Source: Nocardiopsis_C rhodophaea
Lineage (GTDB): Bacteria; Actinomycetota; Actinomycetes; Streptosporangiales; Streptosporangiaceae
NCBI RefSeq assembly: GCF_039530945.1
Contig: NZ_BAAAPC010000015.1
Coordinates: 1 to 64,000, forward strand
DNA length: 64,000 bases
Direction: 5' to 3'
Part shown: piece after piece, positions 1-9,184 of the stretch
Position numbering within the stretch: the stretch's first letter is position 1
Layout of the letters: each line of letters opens with the position of its first letter
Notes under the pieces: model-generated
The model's input: the letters and a program-made list of their open reading frames with translations, nothing else
Told to the model about the DNA's origin: nothing
Databases searched by the model: none
Program-made: the position numbers and the translations under genes

Positions 1-68
1 GCGCCCTGGCCCCACATGTTCTCCAGCACCTGGCGGTGTCCCAGCGTCAAGACGCCCGGTTGGGCCAC
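1..68 (-). CDS. Possible N-terminal fragment of an unrecognised protein, cut by window edge
   Basis: A reverse-strand reading frame opens with GTG at 68 and runs off the left edge, encoding about 22 residues beginning MAQPGVLTLGHRQ. I do not recognise the family. An extended -10-like TGCTAGGGG lies just upstream, with 6 nt between TAGGGG and the GTG, a leaderless-type spacing seen elsewhere in this window. The fragment is too short to judge coding bias, so this is tentative. Confidence 0.3.
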   Translation of the reverse strand, partial: MAQPGVLTLGHRQVLENMWGQG

Positions 69-176
69 AATCCACCCCTAGCATTCAGCGACAACACAAG
101 TTGCACTGAACACTAGAAACCACCGCGAGTATTCGGTCGATATCGCCGAGATCAACGGAGGAAAGGCAGGGAACCG

Positions 177-455
177 GTGACGTCGGTGGTGGAAGGTCAG
201 TACGCGGATGAGGACCGTGAGCGCGCCATGAATACAGAGTCCGAGGAGCACACCATCGAACCGGACCATCCGTGGCCGAAGAGTCCGACGAGCGTGCGCA
301 TCCGGTGCAACGTCTGCATGGAGCTGCGGTTCTTCGCCGACCGGCACGCCGATGATCTCGCGGGCTACGGCCCTGGCCCGCACTGTCGGTCGTGCGGCCG
401 ACGCATCGAGTTCCGCTGCACGGTGTGCGACTCGCTGTGGCGTCCTTTGTCCTGA
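177..455 (+). CDS. Small zinc-ribbon protein
   Basis: A 92-residue protein starting with GTG, chosen because a GGAGGAAAGG ribosome binding site lies about 10 nt upstream. The first 40 residues are acidic and probably disordered. The rest carries three CxxC knuckles (Cys44/47, Cys70/73, Cys81/84), enough to bind one or two zinc ions in a ribbon-like fold. No catalytic motif, membrane segment or signal peptide is visible, so the protein is probably cytosolic. I do not recognise a named family, and nucleic-acid or protein binding would only be a guess. An internal ATG at residue 18 is an alternative start without a good ribosome binding site. It converges with the acyl-CoA synthetase across a hairpin. 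Confidence 0.7.
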   Translation: MTSVVEGQYADEDRERAMNTESEEHTIEPDHPWPKSPTSVRIRCNVCMELRFFADRHADDLAGYGPGPHCRSCGRRIEFRCTVCDSLWRPLS

Positions 456-494
456 GGGGGCCCGGTTGTCCACGGCGCAAAGGGGCGCCGCCTC

Positions 495-515
495 CCGGCC
501 CTCGGGCTGGGCCGG
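495..515. terminator. Hairpin between convergent genes
   Basis: CCGGCCC and GGGCCGG form a 7-bp stem around a 7-nt loop, sitting between the stop codons at 455 and 532 of two convergent genes. There is no U-tract, so a bidirectional terminator role is inferred from position and structure only. Confidence 0.5.
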
Positions 516-531
516 AAAGCGGCGCGGGTGA

Positions 532-2079
532 TCAGCGCAGGTCGCGCTTGAGGATCTTGCCGGTGGCCGTCATCGGCAGCTCCTCGCGGAACTCCACCAG
601 GCGCGGGTACTTGTAGGCGGCGAGCCGCTCCTTGGCCCACTCGATGAGGTCGTTTTCGCTGAGCGTGGCCCCCTCTTCGCGGATCACATAGGCCTTGATC
701 TCCTCGCCGTGCGTCTCGTGCGGTACCCCCACGACCGCGCACAGGCTGACCTCGGGGTGCGTCATCAGCACCTCTTCGAGCTCGCGCGGGTACACGTTGT
801 ACCCGCCGCGGATGATCATGTCCTTGGAGCGGTCCACGATGAAGTAGAAGCCTTCGTCGTCACGGCGGGCGATGTCGCCGGTGCGGAACCAGCCGTCCTT
901 CATGACCTGCTCGTTGGCGTCGGGGCGGTTGTGGTACCCCTTCATCACGCAGTGTCCGCGGACGGCGACCTCTCCGGGGCCCTCGCCCTCGATGTCGTCG
1001 AAGGCGCTGTCGACCAGCTTCATCTCCACGCCCCAGATCGGTCGGCCGATCGATCCCGTCTTGGCCTTGACCTTGGGGTTGTTGAAAGAGACGACGGGGG
1101 AGGTCTCGGACAGGCCGTAGCCCTCCAGGATGTCGACGCCGAACTTGTCCTTGACGTTGCGGGCCAGCTCAGCGGGGAGTGCCGAGCCGCCGGAGACCGC
1201 CGTGTGCAGGTTGCGGGTGATGGCGGCGATGTCGTGCTCGCCCTTGGCACCGAGCAGGCCCCAGTACATCGTCGGTACACCGGCGAACATCGTGACGTTC
1301 TCTTTCTCCATGAGGGAGAGCGCCTCGTCGCCGTCGAAGCGCGGCATCAGGACGATGGTGGCGTGCCGGTACAGGGCGACGTTCATCATCGTGGTCTGGC
1401 CGAAGATGTGGAACAGCGGCAGCACGGTCAGGCAGACGTCGTGGCCCTGGGGGACATGGCTGAACAGGGCGTCGGAGGCCACCGCGTTGAAGAGCAGGTT
1501 GTTGTGGCTGAGCTGGGCGCCCTTGGGGGTGCCTGTCGTGCCGCTGGTGTAGATGATCACCGCGGTGTCGTCGGCCTCGGTCCGCACGGAGCCGAAGGTG
1601 CCGGGCTTGCCGTCCAGGGCCTCCCAGAACGTCTCGGCGCCCTCGATCGTGGACTCCTTGGCGCCCGGCGTGGCCGGCAGGTCGATGTAGGTGGTGCAGG
1701 AGTCGACCTCGCCGAACGCGGAGAACGCGCGCTCTCCCAACGGGAGCTCGGGGGCGCCGGTGAAGGCGAACAGTGCCTTGGCGCCGGAGTCTTTGAGGTG
1801 GTACGCAATCTCGCGGGGGGTGAGCAGCACGTTCAGCGGGACCACTACGGCACCGGCCTTGAGCGCGCCGAAGTAGACGAAGGGGAAGTAGGGGACGTTG
1901 GGACTGGCCAGCGCGACCTTGTCGCCAGGCTTGATTCCTCGCTCCACCAGGAGGTTGGCCACCTGGTTGGCGATCATGTCGGTCAGCGCGTACGTGAGCC
2001 GCAGGTCACCGAAGACCAGGCAGTCTCGGTCGGGGGTGTTCCGGGCGCCGTCCTCGAGAAGTACGGACAGGTTGAGCAT
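532..2079 (-). CDS. Long-chain fatty acid--CoA ligase (AMP-forming)
   Basis: An ANL-superfamily adenylating enzyme of 515 residues that should activate a fatty or other carboxylic acid to its acyl-CoA through an acyl-adenylate. The phosphate-binding loop YTSGTTGTPKG, the GYGLSE motif, the WFRTGDIARRD hinge-region motif and the C-terminal catalytic lysine in TATGKILKRDL are all present, so it looks complete and active. No membrane segment or signal peptide is seen. The frame opens seven codons earlier, but GTAGGAGGC sits 4-10 nt before the ATG at 2079, so I place the start there. The gene stands alone, with a lipoprotein gene upstream on the same strand. The exact acid substrate cannot be read from sequence; a benzoate- or medium-chain-acid ligase is possible. 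Confidence 0.88.
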   Translation of the reverse strand: MLNLSVLLEDGARNTPDRDCLVFGDLRLTYALTDMIANQVANLLVERGIKPGDKVALASPNVPYFPFVYFGALKAGAVVVPLNVLLTPREIAYHLKDSGAKALFAFTGAPELPLGERAFSAFGEVDSCTTYIDLPATPGAKESTIEGAETFWEALDGKPGTFGSVRTEADDTAVIIYTSGTTGTPKGAQLSHNNLLFNAVASDALFSHVPQGHDVCLTVLPLFHIFGQTTMMNVALYRHATIVLMPRFDGDEALSLMEKENVTMFAGVPTMYWGLLGAKGEHDIAAITRNLHTAVSGGSALPAELARNVKDKFGVDILEGYGLSETSPVVSFNNPKVKAKTGSIGRPIWGVEMKLVDSAFDDIEGEGPGEVAVRGHCVMKGYHNRPDANEQVMKDGWFRTGDIARRDDEGFYFIVDRSKDMIIRGGYNVYPRELEEVLMTHPEVSLCAVVGVPHETHGEEIKAYVIREEGATLSENDLIEWAKERLAAYKYPRLVEFREELPMTATGKILKRDLR

Positions 2080-2202
2080 CGCGCCTCCTACGGAGTCCAT
2101 CGGTACTGTGCCCGCGGCGCATGTGGGCGTCCCCGGTCACGTGAGTGTTCCCGATCACTGTTTTACCGCACAGTAACAACGGAGGTGGCGCCCGGGGTAC
2201 GG

Positions 2203-2640
2203 CTACTCCTGCTCGTCGCCCTCGTCCCGCGTCAGGGTGGCGCTCCCCGGCCGCGAGTCGTCCTTGTTCATGCCGATCTCGGAGACACGCCACGCGCTGT
2301 CACCGATCCTCAGCTGGTCGCCGAGGTGGAGCGTGTGCTCCGTGGCGCCGCCCTTGGCGCCGTCGATCGCGATCACCACCGCCGGGTCGTCGCCCTCCTT
2401 GTAGCCGGCCAGCTTGAGTGACGTGGTCTCGTCCGGGCCGGTGCTCAGCTCGAAGGGGATGCCTTCGGTCAGCTGGACGCGGTCGGTGTCCTCTCCCGAG
2501 ACGGCGGCGGGGGAAGAACCAGACGCGGAATCGATCTCGGGCTCACCACCACAGGCCGCGGCTCCGAATGCCAGACCGAGCCCCAGAGCGGCGATGGACG
2601 TGAACCGGATGGCACGGCGGACCCCTACGAAGACGGTCAT
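2203..2640 (-). CDS. Small secreted lipoprotein of unknown function
   Basis: A 145-residue protein with a basic N-terminus, a hydrophobic stretch and a lipobox ending GAAAC at about residues 26-30, so it should be exported and lipidated on the outer face of the membrane. The mature part begins with a Ser/Ala-rich linker, followed by a compact beta-rich region of about 90 residues ending in an acidic tail. GGAGAG lies 9 nt before the ATG. I suspect a DUF6406-like actinobacterial lipoprotein from the layout of the C-terminal domain, but that is from memory and weak. No enzymatic motif is evident. Confidence 0.72.
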   Translation of the reverse strand: MTVFVGVRRAIRFTSIAALGLGLAFGAAACGGEPEIDSASGSSPAAVSGEDTDRVQLTEGIPFELSTGPDETTSLKLAGYKEGDDPAVVIAIDGAKGGATEHTLHLGDQLRIGDSAWRVSEIGMNKDDSRPGSATLTRDEGDEQE

Positions 2641-3112
2641 GGTCAGCTGCTCTCCAAATGCTGATGGATGGCTTATGGACGCTGCGGATCTGTGAGGGGC
2701 GCGTGACCGGACCCGTGGCGAGACAGGTCACGGGCACGGTGGGCACACGGCAGAGCACGACACTGCGCAACCGAGTCGCAGCAGTGGGCGATCGCTCACG
2801 CTGCATTCTCCCATCGGCGGGGCCGTGGAGAGACCGGATCCCCGGCGTGTTCGGGGAATCCCAAGGTAGGCGCCGTAAATGGCGGGCCTGGGCGTGTCGC
2901 GCCGAAAAGCAGACCGTGCCAGGCCACATGGCGGGCGGCGCTCGGGGAATCGCGTCGAGGTCGTCCTGGCAATCGCGCTAACCTGTGAAGCACAGTCACT
3001 CGGCTGGAGGAGACCCCACCGCGGGCCTGTCCACGGGGCGCGGTCGGATCAGAATGGACTCCCCAGACACGATGTGCCCCTCAATTGCGACCCGGTAGAG
3101 GACATTCGAGCG
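2641..3112. other. Divergent intergenic region upstream of leuS
   Basis: About 470 bases between the divergent lipoprotein gene and leuS. I found no convincing ORF or RNA gene. A CCCCG/CGGGG hairpin lies near 2839-2855. I looked for a T-box leader because of leuS and did not find the conserved T-box core. Confidence 0.5.
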
Positions 3113-5611
3113 ATGACAGCGGTAGATGGAGACCTGGCGACGAGCGACGTCTACGACGCTCGCGCCCTCCAGGAGAAATGGCAGGCGCGGTGGGAGAAGG
3201 ACAACCCCTTCCTCGCCGACGACAGCCCGGACGACGACCGTCCGCGCCGCTACGTCGTCGACATGTTCGCCTACCCCTCCGGTGACCTCCACATGGGGCA
3301 CGCCGAGGCGTTCGCCATCGGTGACGTGATCGCGCGCTACTACTTCCAGCGTGGTCACAACGTCCTGCACCCCATCGGCTGGGACTCCTTCGGCCTCCCC
3401 GCCGAGAACGCCGCGATCAAACGGGATACACACCCCGCGACCTGGACGTACGCCAACATTGATACTCAGGCCGAGTCGTTCCGGCGCTACGGCATCGCCG
3501 TGGACTGGACCCGCCGCCTGCACACCAGCGACCCGGAGTACTACCGCTGGAACCAGTGGATGTTCCTGCGCTTCTTCGAGCGCGGCCTGGCCTACCGCAA
3601 GGAGGGCCTGGTCAACTGGTGCCCGCAGGACCAGACCGTGCTGGCCAATGAGCAGGTCGTGCAGGGCAGGTGCGAGCGGTGCGGCGCCGAGGTCGTGCGC
3701 CGCAGCCTGAACCAGTGGTACTTCCGCATCACCGATTACGCCGACCGCCTGCTGGACGACATGGACCAGCTGGAGGGCGGCAACTGGCCCGACGAAATCC
3801 TGACCATGCAGCGGAACTGGATCGGCCGCTCGCACGGCGCCGACGTCCGCTTCGAGATCGAGGGGCGCGAGGAGCCCGTACCGGTCTTCACCACCCGCCC
3901 CGACACGCTGTACGGCGCCACGTTCTTCGTCGTCGCCGCTGACGCGCCGCTCGCCGACGAGCTGTGCGCTCCCGAGCAGCGCGCCGAGTTCGACGCCTAC
4001 CGCGCGCAGGTCGCCAAGCTGAGCGACATCGAGCGGCAGTCCACCGAGCGCCCCAAGACCGGCGTCTTCCTGGGCCGCTACACCATCAACCCGGTCACCG
4101 GTGAACGCATGCCGGTCTGGGCGGCCGACTACGTGCTGGCCGACTACGGCCACGGCGCGATCATGGCGGTGCCCGCCCACGACCAGCGGGACCTGGACTT
4201 CGCCCTGGAGTTCGACCTGCCGGTGCGGGTCGTCGTCGAGACCGGCGAGCCGGACCCCGCCGAGACCGGCATCGCCACCGCGGGCGACGGCACCCTGGTC
4301 AACTCCGGTCCGCTGGACGGCCTGGGCAAGGACGAGGCCATCGATCGCATCATCGGCATCCTGGAGGAGCGCGGCACCGGCCAGGGCACGGTCAACTTCC
4401 GGCTGCGCGACTGGCTGCTGTCCCGCCAGCGCTTCTGGGGCACGCCGATCCCGATCGTCCACTGCCCCGAGTGCGGTGAGGTCCCGGTCCCCGACGACCA
4501 GCTGCCGGTACGCCTGCCCGACAACCTGAAGGGCGCCGACCTGGCACCCAAGGGCATCTCGCCGCTGGCCGCGGCCACCGAGTGGGTCAACGTCGACTGC
4601 CCCGCGTGCCACGGCCCGGCCACGCGCGACACCGACACCATGGACACGTTCGTCGACTCGTCCTGGTACTTCCTGCGCTACTGCTCCCCGCACCTGGACA
4701 CCGCGCCGTTCGACCGCGAGCTGGTCGACCGCTGGGGACCGGTGGACAACTACATCGGCGGCAAGGAGCACGCCACGCTCCACCTGCTCTACGCGCGCTT
4801 CTTCACCAAGGCGCTGTACGACATGGGGCTGGTCGGCTTCACCGAGCCGTTCAAGCGGCTGCTCAACCAGGGCCAGGTCATCAACCAGGGCAAGGCGATG
4901 TCCAAGTCTCTGGGCAACGGCGTCGACCTGGGTGCCGAGATCGACGCCTACGGTGTCGACGCCGTCCGGCTGACCATGCTGTTCGCCGGACCGCCCGAGG
5001 ACGACGTCGACTGGGCCGACGTGTCCCCGGCCGCGTCCCTGAAGTTCCTCAACCGCGCGTTCCGCGTGATGGTGCAGGCCGGTGCCGCATCCGCGCCGGG
5101 CACCGACCCGTCCACCGGCGACCGAGAGCTGCGCAAGGCCACCCACCAGTCCATCGACAAGGTCACGGCGGCGATCGAGGCCCAGCGCTTCAACGTCGCC
5201 ATTGCCCGGGTCATGGAACTGGTGACGGCGGCCCGCAAGGCCATCGACTCCGGCCCCGGCGCCGCCAACCCCGCGGTCCGCGAGGCCGCCGAGGTCATCG
5301 CGGCCACCCTGTCACTGTTCGCCCCCTACGTCGCGGAGGAGGGCTGGGAACGACTGGGACACAGCGGCTCGGTCGCCATCGGCAACTGGCGCCCGGCCGA
5401 CCCCGACCTGCTGGTGCAGGAGGCGGTGACCTGCGTCGTGCAGGTGGCCAGCAAGGTCCGCGACAAGCTGCAGGTGCCCCCGGACATCTCCGAGGAGGAG
5501 CTGGAGCGCCGGGCGCTGGCCTCGGAGAAGGCCCAGGCGTTCATCGAGGGCAAGCAGATCCGCAAGGTCGTGGTGCGGGCGCCCAAGCTCGTCAACATTG
5601 TGGTGGGTTGA
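3113..5611 (+). CDS. leuS: Leucyl-tRNA synthetase
   Basis: A class I aminoacyl-tRNA synthetase that charges tRNA-Leu, 832 residues. The HIGH-type signature is LHMGHAEAF near residue 60 and the KMSKS loop is KAMSKSLGN near residue 600. Between them lie the zinc-binding region and the CP1 editing domain (TTRPDTLYGATF, followed by the PAHDQRD region). The anticodon-binding domain completes the C-terminus, so this is the usual single-chain bacterial enzyme. The frame is open further upstream, but the ATG at 3113 begins the first conserved sequence and has a GAGG-type site about 10 nt before it. Two membrane-protein genes follow, the first only 6 nt after the stop, suggesting co-transcription. Confidence 0.97.
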   Translation: MTAVDGDLATSDVYDARALQEKWQARWEKDNPFLADDSPDDDRPRRYVVDMFAYPSGDLHMGHAEAFAIGDVIARYYFQRGHNVLHPIGWDSFGLPAENAAIKRDTHPATWTYANIDTQAESFRRYGIAVDWTRRLHTSDPEYYRWNQWMFLRFFERGLAYRKEGLVNWCPQDQTVLANEQVVQGRCERCGAEVVRRSLNQWYFRITDYADRLLDDMDQLEGGNWPDEILTMQRNWIGRSHGADVRFEIEGREEPVPVFTTRPDTLYGATFFVVAADAPLADELCAPEQRAEFDAYRAQVAKLSDIERQSTERPKTGVFLGRYTINPVTGERMPVWAADYVLADYGHGAIMAVPAHDQRDLDFALEFDLPVRVVVETGEPDPAETGIATAGDGTLVNSGPLDGLGKDEAIDRIIGILEERGTGQGTVNFRLRDWLLSRQRFWGTPIPIVHCPECGEVPVPDDQLPVRLPDNLKGADLAPKGISPLAAATEWVNVDCPACHGPATRDTDTMDTFVDSSWYFLRYCSPHLDTAPFDRELVDRWGPVDNYIGGKEHATLHLLYARFFTKALYDMGLVGFTEPFKRLLNQGQVINQGKAMSKSLGNGVDLGAEIDAYGVDAVRLTMLFAGPPEDDVDWADVSPAASLKFLNRAFRVMVQAGAASAPGTDPSTGDRELRKATHQSIDKVTAAIEAQRFNVAIARVMELVTAARKAIDSGPGAANPAVREAAEVIAATLSLFAPYVAEEGWERLGHSGSVAIGNWRPADPDLLVQEAVTCVVQVASKVRDKLQVPPDISEEELERRALASEKAQAFIEGKQIRKVVVRAPKLVNIVVG

Positions 5612-5617
5612 CGCCCG

Positions 5618-6301
5618 GTGGAGCCGCAGGCCGATCAGGCGCAGCCGCGGAGCGGCGGTGCGTGGCTCGCCGCGGGCCGCGCCGGGCCGCCGCCCGGGAC
5701 GCGGTTGAAGCAGGCGCTTCTCGTGGCCGCCGCCGTGGTCGTGGTCTCCGCGACCGCGGTCACCGTGGGGCTGTGGTGGGGCGAGGACGGTCCGGCGCTC
5801 GGTGCCGGACCCGATGACGCCTTCTCCACCGCGCCCGAGTGCGCGGTGGTCGCCGCCGAGACCGTGGAGCGTGTGCTGCCCTCGGGGCGGTTGGAGACCA
5901 ACGAACACGGGCCGCTGAGCGACGCTGACGGAGCCTGGTGCGCGTGGACATCGGTGGGCGCGGACGGTGCCGCGCCGCGCGTCCTCCAGGTCGACTTCGA
6001 GGCGCGCTTCACCGACAAGGCCGGGGAGGTCACGGGCGCATCCGCCGCCGCGCGGGAGCTGGACCGGTCCACGCCCATCACCGACCTGGAGGGTGCTGCC
6101 CCGCTGCCCTCGCTCGGTGAGGACGCGCTGGTGTGGCCGGGCGAGGACGAGGGAACGGCCGAGCTGGTCTACCGCAGCGGCAACCTGGTGGTCCGGGTCT
6201 TTTACGGGGGCGCGGCGGACTCCGGTGGAAAACCGCTGTCCTTCGGGGCGGCGCGGGACGGCGCGGTCGCCGTCGCCGAGCAGGTCGCCGATTCCCTCTA
6301 G
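5618..6301 (+). CDS. Membrane-anchored extracytoplasmic protein (paralog A)
   Basis: A 227-residue protein with a short Pro/Gly-rich cytosolic N-terminus, one transmembrane helix at about residues 31-53 and a C-terminal domain of about 170 residues predicted to lie outside the membrane. The outer domain has two cysteines (ECAV and WCAW) that could form a disulfide. The next gene encodes a protein with the same order: membrane helix, CAV motif, Leu-Val/Leu-Pro segment, Cys-x-Trp. The two are probably diverged tandem paralogs, perhaps with a DUF3558-like fold. The GTG start lies 6 nt after leuS with no obvious ribosome binding site, so translation may be coupled to leuS. Confidence 0.72.
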   Translation: MEPQADQAQPRSGGAWLAAGRAGPPPGTRLKQALLVAAAVVVVSATAVTVGLWWGEDGPALGAGPDDAFSTAPECAVVAAETVERVLPSGRLETNEHGPLSDADGAWCAWTSVGADGAAPRVLQVDFEARFTDKAGEVTGASAAARELDRSTPITDLEGAAPLPSLGEDALVWPGEDEGTAELVYRSGNLVVRVFYGGAADSGGKPLSFGAARDGAVAVAEQVADSL

Positions 6302-6499
6302 TTCATTCCGCCTGGCGCGTTGCGCCGGTCGGTGGTCCAGGCCATGCACCCCCCGGCCCAGTGCCGGTCGCGTCCGCCTCGGCGACCGAACCGGGCATGT
6401 CCGAGGTGTCGGACTCGATCCGGTGGTGGACGGAATGCCTAGTACCGTAGGCCCCTGGAAATCGACGAGGCGCGTCGGCGCGATGACACGGAGGCGTCC

Positions 6500-7594
6500 A
6501 TGACCCAGCCACCTTCCGGTGGCCCCGACAGAGGACCGACCGGACCGAATGGCGGGTCACCGTCGCATGACCCGGAGGCGCGGCCCGATCCCGGGGAGGG
6601 ACAGCCGCCGCTGCCGCCCGCACCCCCCGAAGGGGCGGGGAGCGCGCCCCCTCCGTCGGTCCCGCGGCACCCCTTCGGCTCCTCGGCACCGCCAGGAGCG
6701 GCCGGGCCGGGCCATCATCCTGGGCCCCCTCCCTCGGGACCGCAGAGGCAGTCGGCCCCGCCCGGGGGGATGCCACCGGCGTCCCCGCAGCAGTTCGGAG
6801 CACCGGGGCCGCAGGCCGCGGGGCAGCCCGGCGCCCCGGAGGCGGGATACCCGGGCCACCCCGGTCACTCGAGCAACCCGGGCCAACAGGGCGACCCCGC
6901 TCAGGGCGGCCCTGGGGGACAGCCCGGTGACCCCATGTCGGGGGATGCCGACGTTCCTCCGGTGGAGTCGGCCCCGAAGCAGAATCGGGGCTGTGCCGTC
7001 ACCATGATCGCGGGGCTGGCCGTCGTGGTCCTCGCCCTGCTCGCCGGCGGGGTGTGGACGGTGGTCGTCCTCAGCGGTGCCGGGGGCGACTACGAGCACG
7101 CGCCGACGTGCGCGGTCGCCCGGGGAGAGGCGCTCAACAGGCTCGTGCCCGACCGGACGACCGAGGTCGACCAGGAGATCAAGAACCTGGAGGGCACCGG
7201 CCGCGAGGGCAACGAATGCCGGTGGGCGACCGCTGAGGACGGCGGCCATGTCCCCGCGGCGGCGCGTCTGGTCCTCGTCAGCAACGCGGGCGACGTCGAA
7301 CTCGACGCGGAGGAGCAGGCCACCGCGGCCCTCAAGGAGGCGGCCGCGGAATACGGCGCGAGCAAGCTCGCGGACCTCGGCGACGGGGCCTACTCCTGGA
7401 GCGACCGCGCGGGCGGCTACGAATGGGGCTGCGTGGGCGTGCGGGTCTCCAACGTGTACGCGGAGACCTGCTACACGGCCGCGACGGACTTCAACGTCGG
7501 GGAGTCGATCGACGAGGCCGAGGCCGTGGCCGGAGCCGAGGAGCTCGCTCGCGACGTCGTCCAGGGGATCAAGGACAGCAAGGACGAGGAGTAG
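6500..7594 (+). CDS. Proline-rich membrane-anchored extracytoplasmic protein (paralog B)
   Basis: A 364-residue protein. Residues 1-155 are extremely rich in Pro, Gly, Gln and Ser and should be disordered in the cytosol. A transmembrane helix follows at about 168-192, then an outer domain of about 170 residues with cysteines in TCAV, ECRW, WGCV and ETCY. The outer domain resembles that of the preceding gene in length and motif order, and has one extra cysteine pair. GGAGG is centred about 9 nt before the ATG. The long disordered tail may bind cytosolic partners, but that is inference. The gene ends just before a strong inverted repeat shared with the convergent hydrolase. Confidence 0.75.
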   Translation: MTQPPSGGPDRGPTGPNGGSPSHDPEARPDPGEGQPPLPPAPPEGAGSAPPPSVPRHPFGSSAPPGAAGPGHHPGPPPSGPQRQSAPPGGMPPASPQQFGAPGPQAAGQPGAPEAGYPGHPGHSSNPGQQGDPAQGGPGGQPGDPMSGDADVPPVESAPKQNRGCAVTMIAGLAVVVLALLAGGVWTVVVLSGAGGDYEHAPTCAVARGEALNRLVPDRTTEVDQEIKNLEGTGREGNECRWATAEDGGHVPAAARLVLVSNAGDVELDAEEQATAALKEAAAEYGASKLADLGDGAYSWSDRAGGYEWGCVGVRVSNVYAETCYTAATDFNVGESIDEAEAVAGAEELARDVVQGIKDSKDEE

Positions 7595-7601
7595 GCGGAC
7601 G

Positions 7602-7625
7602 GGCCCGGGGGTGTACCCCCGGGCC
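7602..7625. terminator. Perfect 11-bp hairpin between convergent genes
   Basis: GGCCCGGGGGT pairs perfectly with ACCCCCGGGCC across a 2-nt spacer, midway between the stop codons of the proline-rich membrane protein and the hydrolase. There is no T-run on either side. It is likely a bidirectional, GC-only terminator. Confidence 0.6.
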
Positions 7626-7627
7626 GT

Positions 7628-8713
7628 TCACAGCAGGTCGTCGAGGAACCCATGTACGGCCGGGGCGACGTCGGGCGAGAACTCGCGGTCGGCGTCGAGG
7701 ACCGAGACGCCGGGGGAGTCGTCGTAGAGGCGGAGGACGTGGTCGGCGTCGGGGAGGTCCACCCGGCGTGCGTTGTCCAGGCCGCCCATGAGGCGGTCCA
7801 CGTCGTCCTCGGCGATCTGGGCGTCGGCCGTTCCCCACAGCACCAGCGTGCGGGTCTCCGGCGGCAGGTCGCGGGCCAGCTCCGCGGGGTCAATGGAGTC
7901 GATGGTCCGCAGGAACGGGGCGTTGGCGGGGGTGAGAACGGGGGACAGCGGCGCCGCGACCTCATCGGGGAGGGGCCTGCCCGCGCGGATGCGGGCGATT
8001 CCCGTGCGGAGCTCGGAGAGCAGGTCAGTGGCACCTGCGGCGCTGATCTGCCGGGAGGTCTCCGCCGCGCGTACCTGCTCGGTGAACTGGCGGTCGAGCG
8101 TGTCGAGGTACCGGTCGCCGATCGGGGCGGCGAGGATGAGGCCCACCGGCGGGTGCTCATCGACCACATCGGGGGAGCGCAGGGCGAACAGCGCGCCCTC
8201 GCTGTGCCCGACGACGACCACCCGGTCGGGGTCGACCTCGGGCTGTGCGATGAGCTCGGCGTAGGCGTCGGCCATTTCCTCTTCGAAGACCTCGTAGGAG
8301 ACGGGGTCCGCCGCGTCGCGGGAGGCCATCCCCGTCTCGCCGCTGCCGAGTTTGTCATAGCGCAGTGAGGCCACGCCGGCCTCCGCCAGGACGCGGGCGA
8401 GGTTCAGGTTGGTATCGGCGCCCGGTCGCAGCTCGCTGTTGCCGTCGCGGTCGGTGGGCCCGCTCCCGGAGATGATGAGCGCGGCGGGGACCGGCTCGTC
8501 GTCGGTCACCGGGGGAAGGGCGAACGTGCCGTGCAGCGTGTCGGGCCCGCTGTCGAAGCGCACGTCGCGTTCCGCGGGCTCGGCTCCGGGCGGGTCGGGT
8601 GCGCCCGGGCGGTCGGGCGAGACGCCGCAGCCGGTGGCGAGCAGGAGAGCCGCCAGCCCCCCGGCAGCGGCCCGGTGGAGGGCGGAGAGATACGGAGAAG
8701 GCATGGTCCTCAC
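7628..8713 (-). CDS. Alpha/beta hydrolase lipoprotein
   Basis: A 361-residue serine hydrolase that should be lipidated and displayed outside the cell. The signal peptide ends in the lipobox LLATGC at residues 24-29. The nucleophile elbow is GHSEGA, the oxyanion region lies in ISGSGPTDRDGN, and a later aspartate (WGTADAQI) and histidine (DADHVL) can complete the triad. The GSGPTDRDGNS motif is typical of the YqiA/EstA-like acyl esterase group related to secreted dipeptidyl-type hydrolases. The substrate is unknown. GTG at 8713 and ATG at 8704 are both plausible starts, and each has a G-rich site upstream. Confidence 0.85.
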   Translation of the reverse strand: MRTMPSPYLSALHRAAAGGLAALLLATGCGVSPDRPGAPDPPGAEPAERDVRFDSGPDTLHGTFALPPVTDDEPVPAALIISGSGPTDRDGNSELRPGADTNLNLARVLAEAGVASLRYDKLGSGETGMASRDAADPVSYEVFEEEMADAYAELIAQPEVDPDRVVVVGHSEGALFALRSPDVVDEHPPVGLILAAPIGDRYLDTLDRQFTEQVRAAETSRQISAAGATDLLSELRTGIARIRAGRPLPDEVAAPLSPVLTPANAPFLRTIDSIDPAELARDLPPETRTLVLWGTADAQIAEDDVDRLMGGLDNARRVDLPDADHVLRLYDDSPGVSVLDADREFSPDVAPAVHGFLDDLL

Positions 8714-9106
8714 CTTGGCATCCTCTCCCGCCGAGAAGGGCGGGGGAGTCCGGCGTACGGGGCGCGTCCGCCGCCGGTGGTTGACGCTTCATCGTCGGCC
8801 TGGCCGCGAGAGCATCCGCGCCGTGACCGGGCGTGCACCGGCCACGTGGCCCGTGGCTATCGGGCCGGTGCGGAATATAGCGCACCGCGTGGCGCCGGGT
8901 GGACAATCCACCCAACGGCCGTCGTCGGCAGCACTCCCGCGAAGGATGGAGGGAGGGGCGCGGCGGAGGGTGTGCGGGGGCGAACCGAGCGGGATCGGTG
9001 TTTCGTTCCGTGTCCCTATCGATAGCGATTCTGTCGCCGACGGCCCCGTTATGCGGAATCAGATTCGGTTTGCGCGGCCGTCGAACCCCGTGGCCGAATT
9101 GCCGCC
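8714..9106. other. Intergenic region, no gene recognised
   Basis: About 390 bases between the start of the hydrolase gene and the lexA terminator. I see no ORF with a ribosome binding site and recognisable product. The segment around 9000-9070 is unusually AT-rich for this window and might carry a promoter. Confidence 0.4.
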
Positions 9107-9150
9107 GAAAAACCCCGGGCCCGCGGTCTCGGGACGAGATCACGGGCCCG
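9107..9150 (-). terminator. Intrinsic terminator downstream of lexA
   Basis: Read on the minus strand, GGGCCCG pairs with CGGGCCC outside a second paired segment (TCTCG/CGAGA). The hairpin is followed by GGGG and then TTTTT. It begins about 35 nt after the lexA stop, so it is a standard rho-independent terminator for lexA. Confidence 0.72.
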
Positions 9151-9184
9151 TTGGCCAAGCGAGGCGACATCGTTATCCGGGGGA

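Noticed and set aside
2990..3112. A possible T-box leader before leuS
   Set aside because: The conserved T-box core and stem I features were not found; GC-rich pieces only vaguely resemble the antiterminator.
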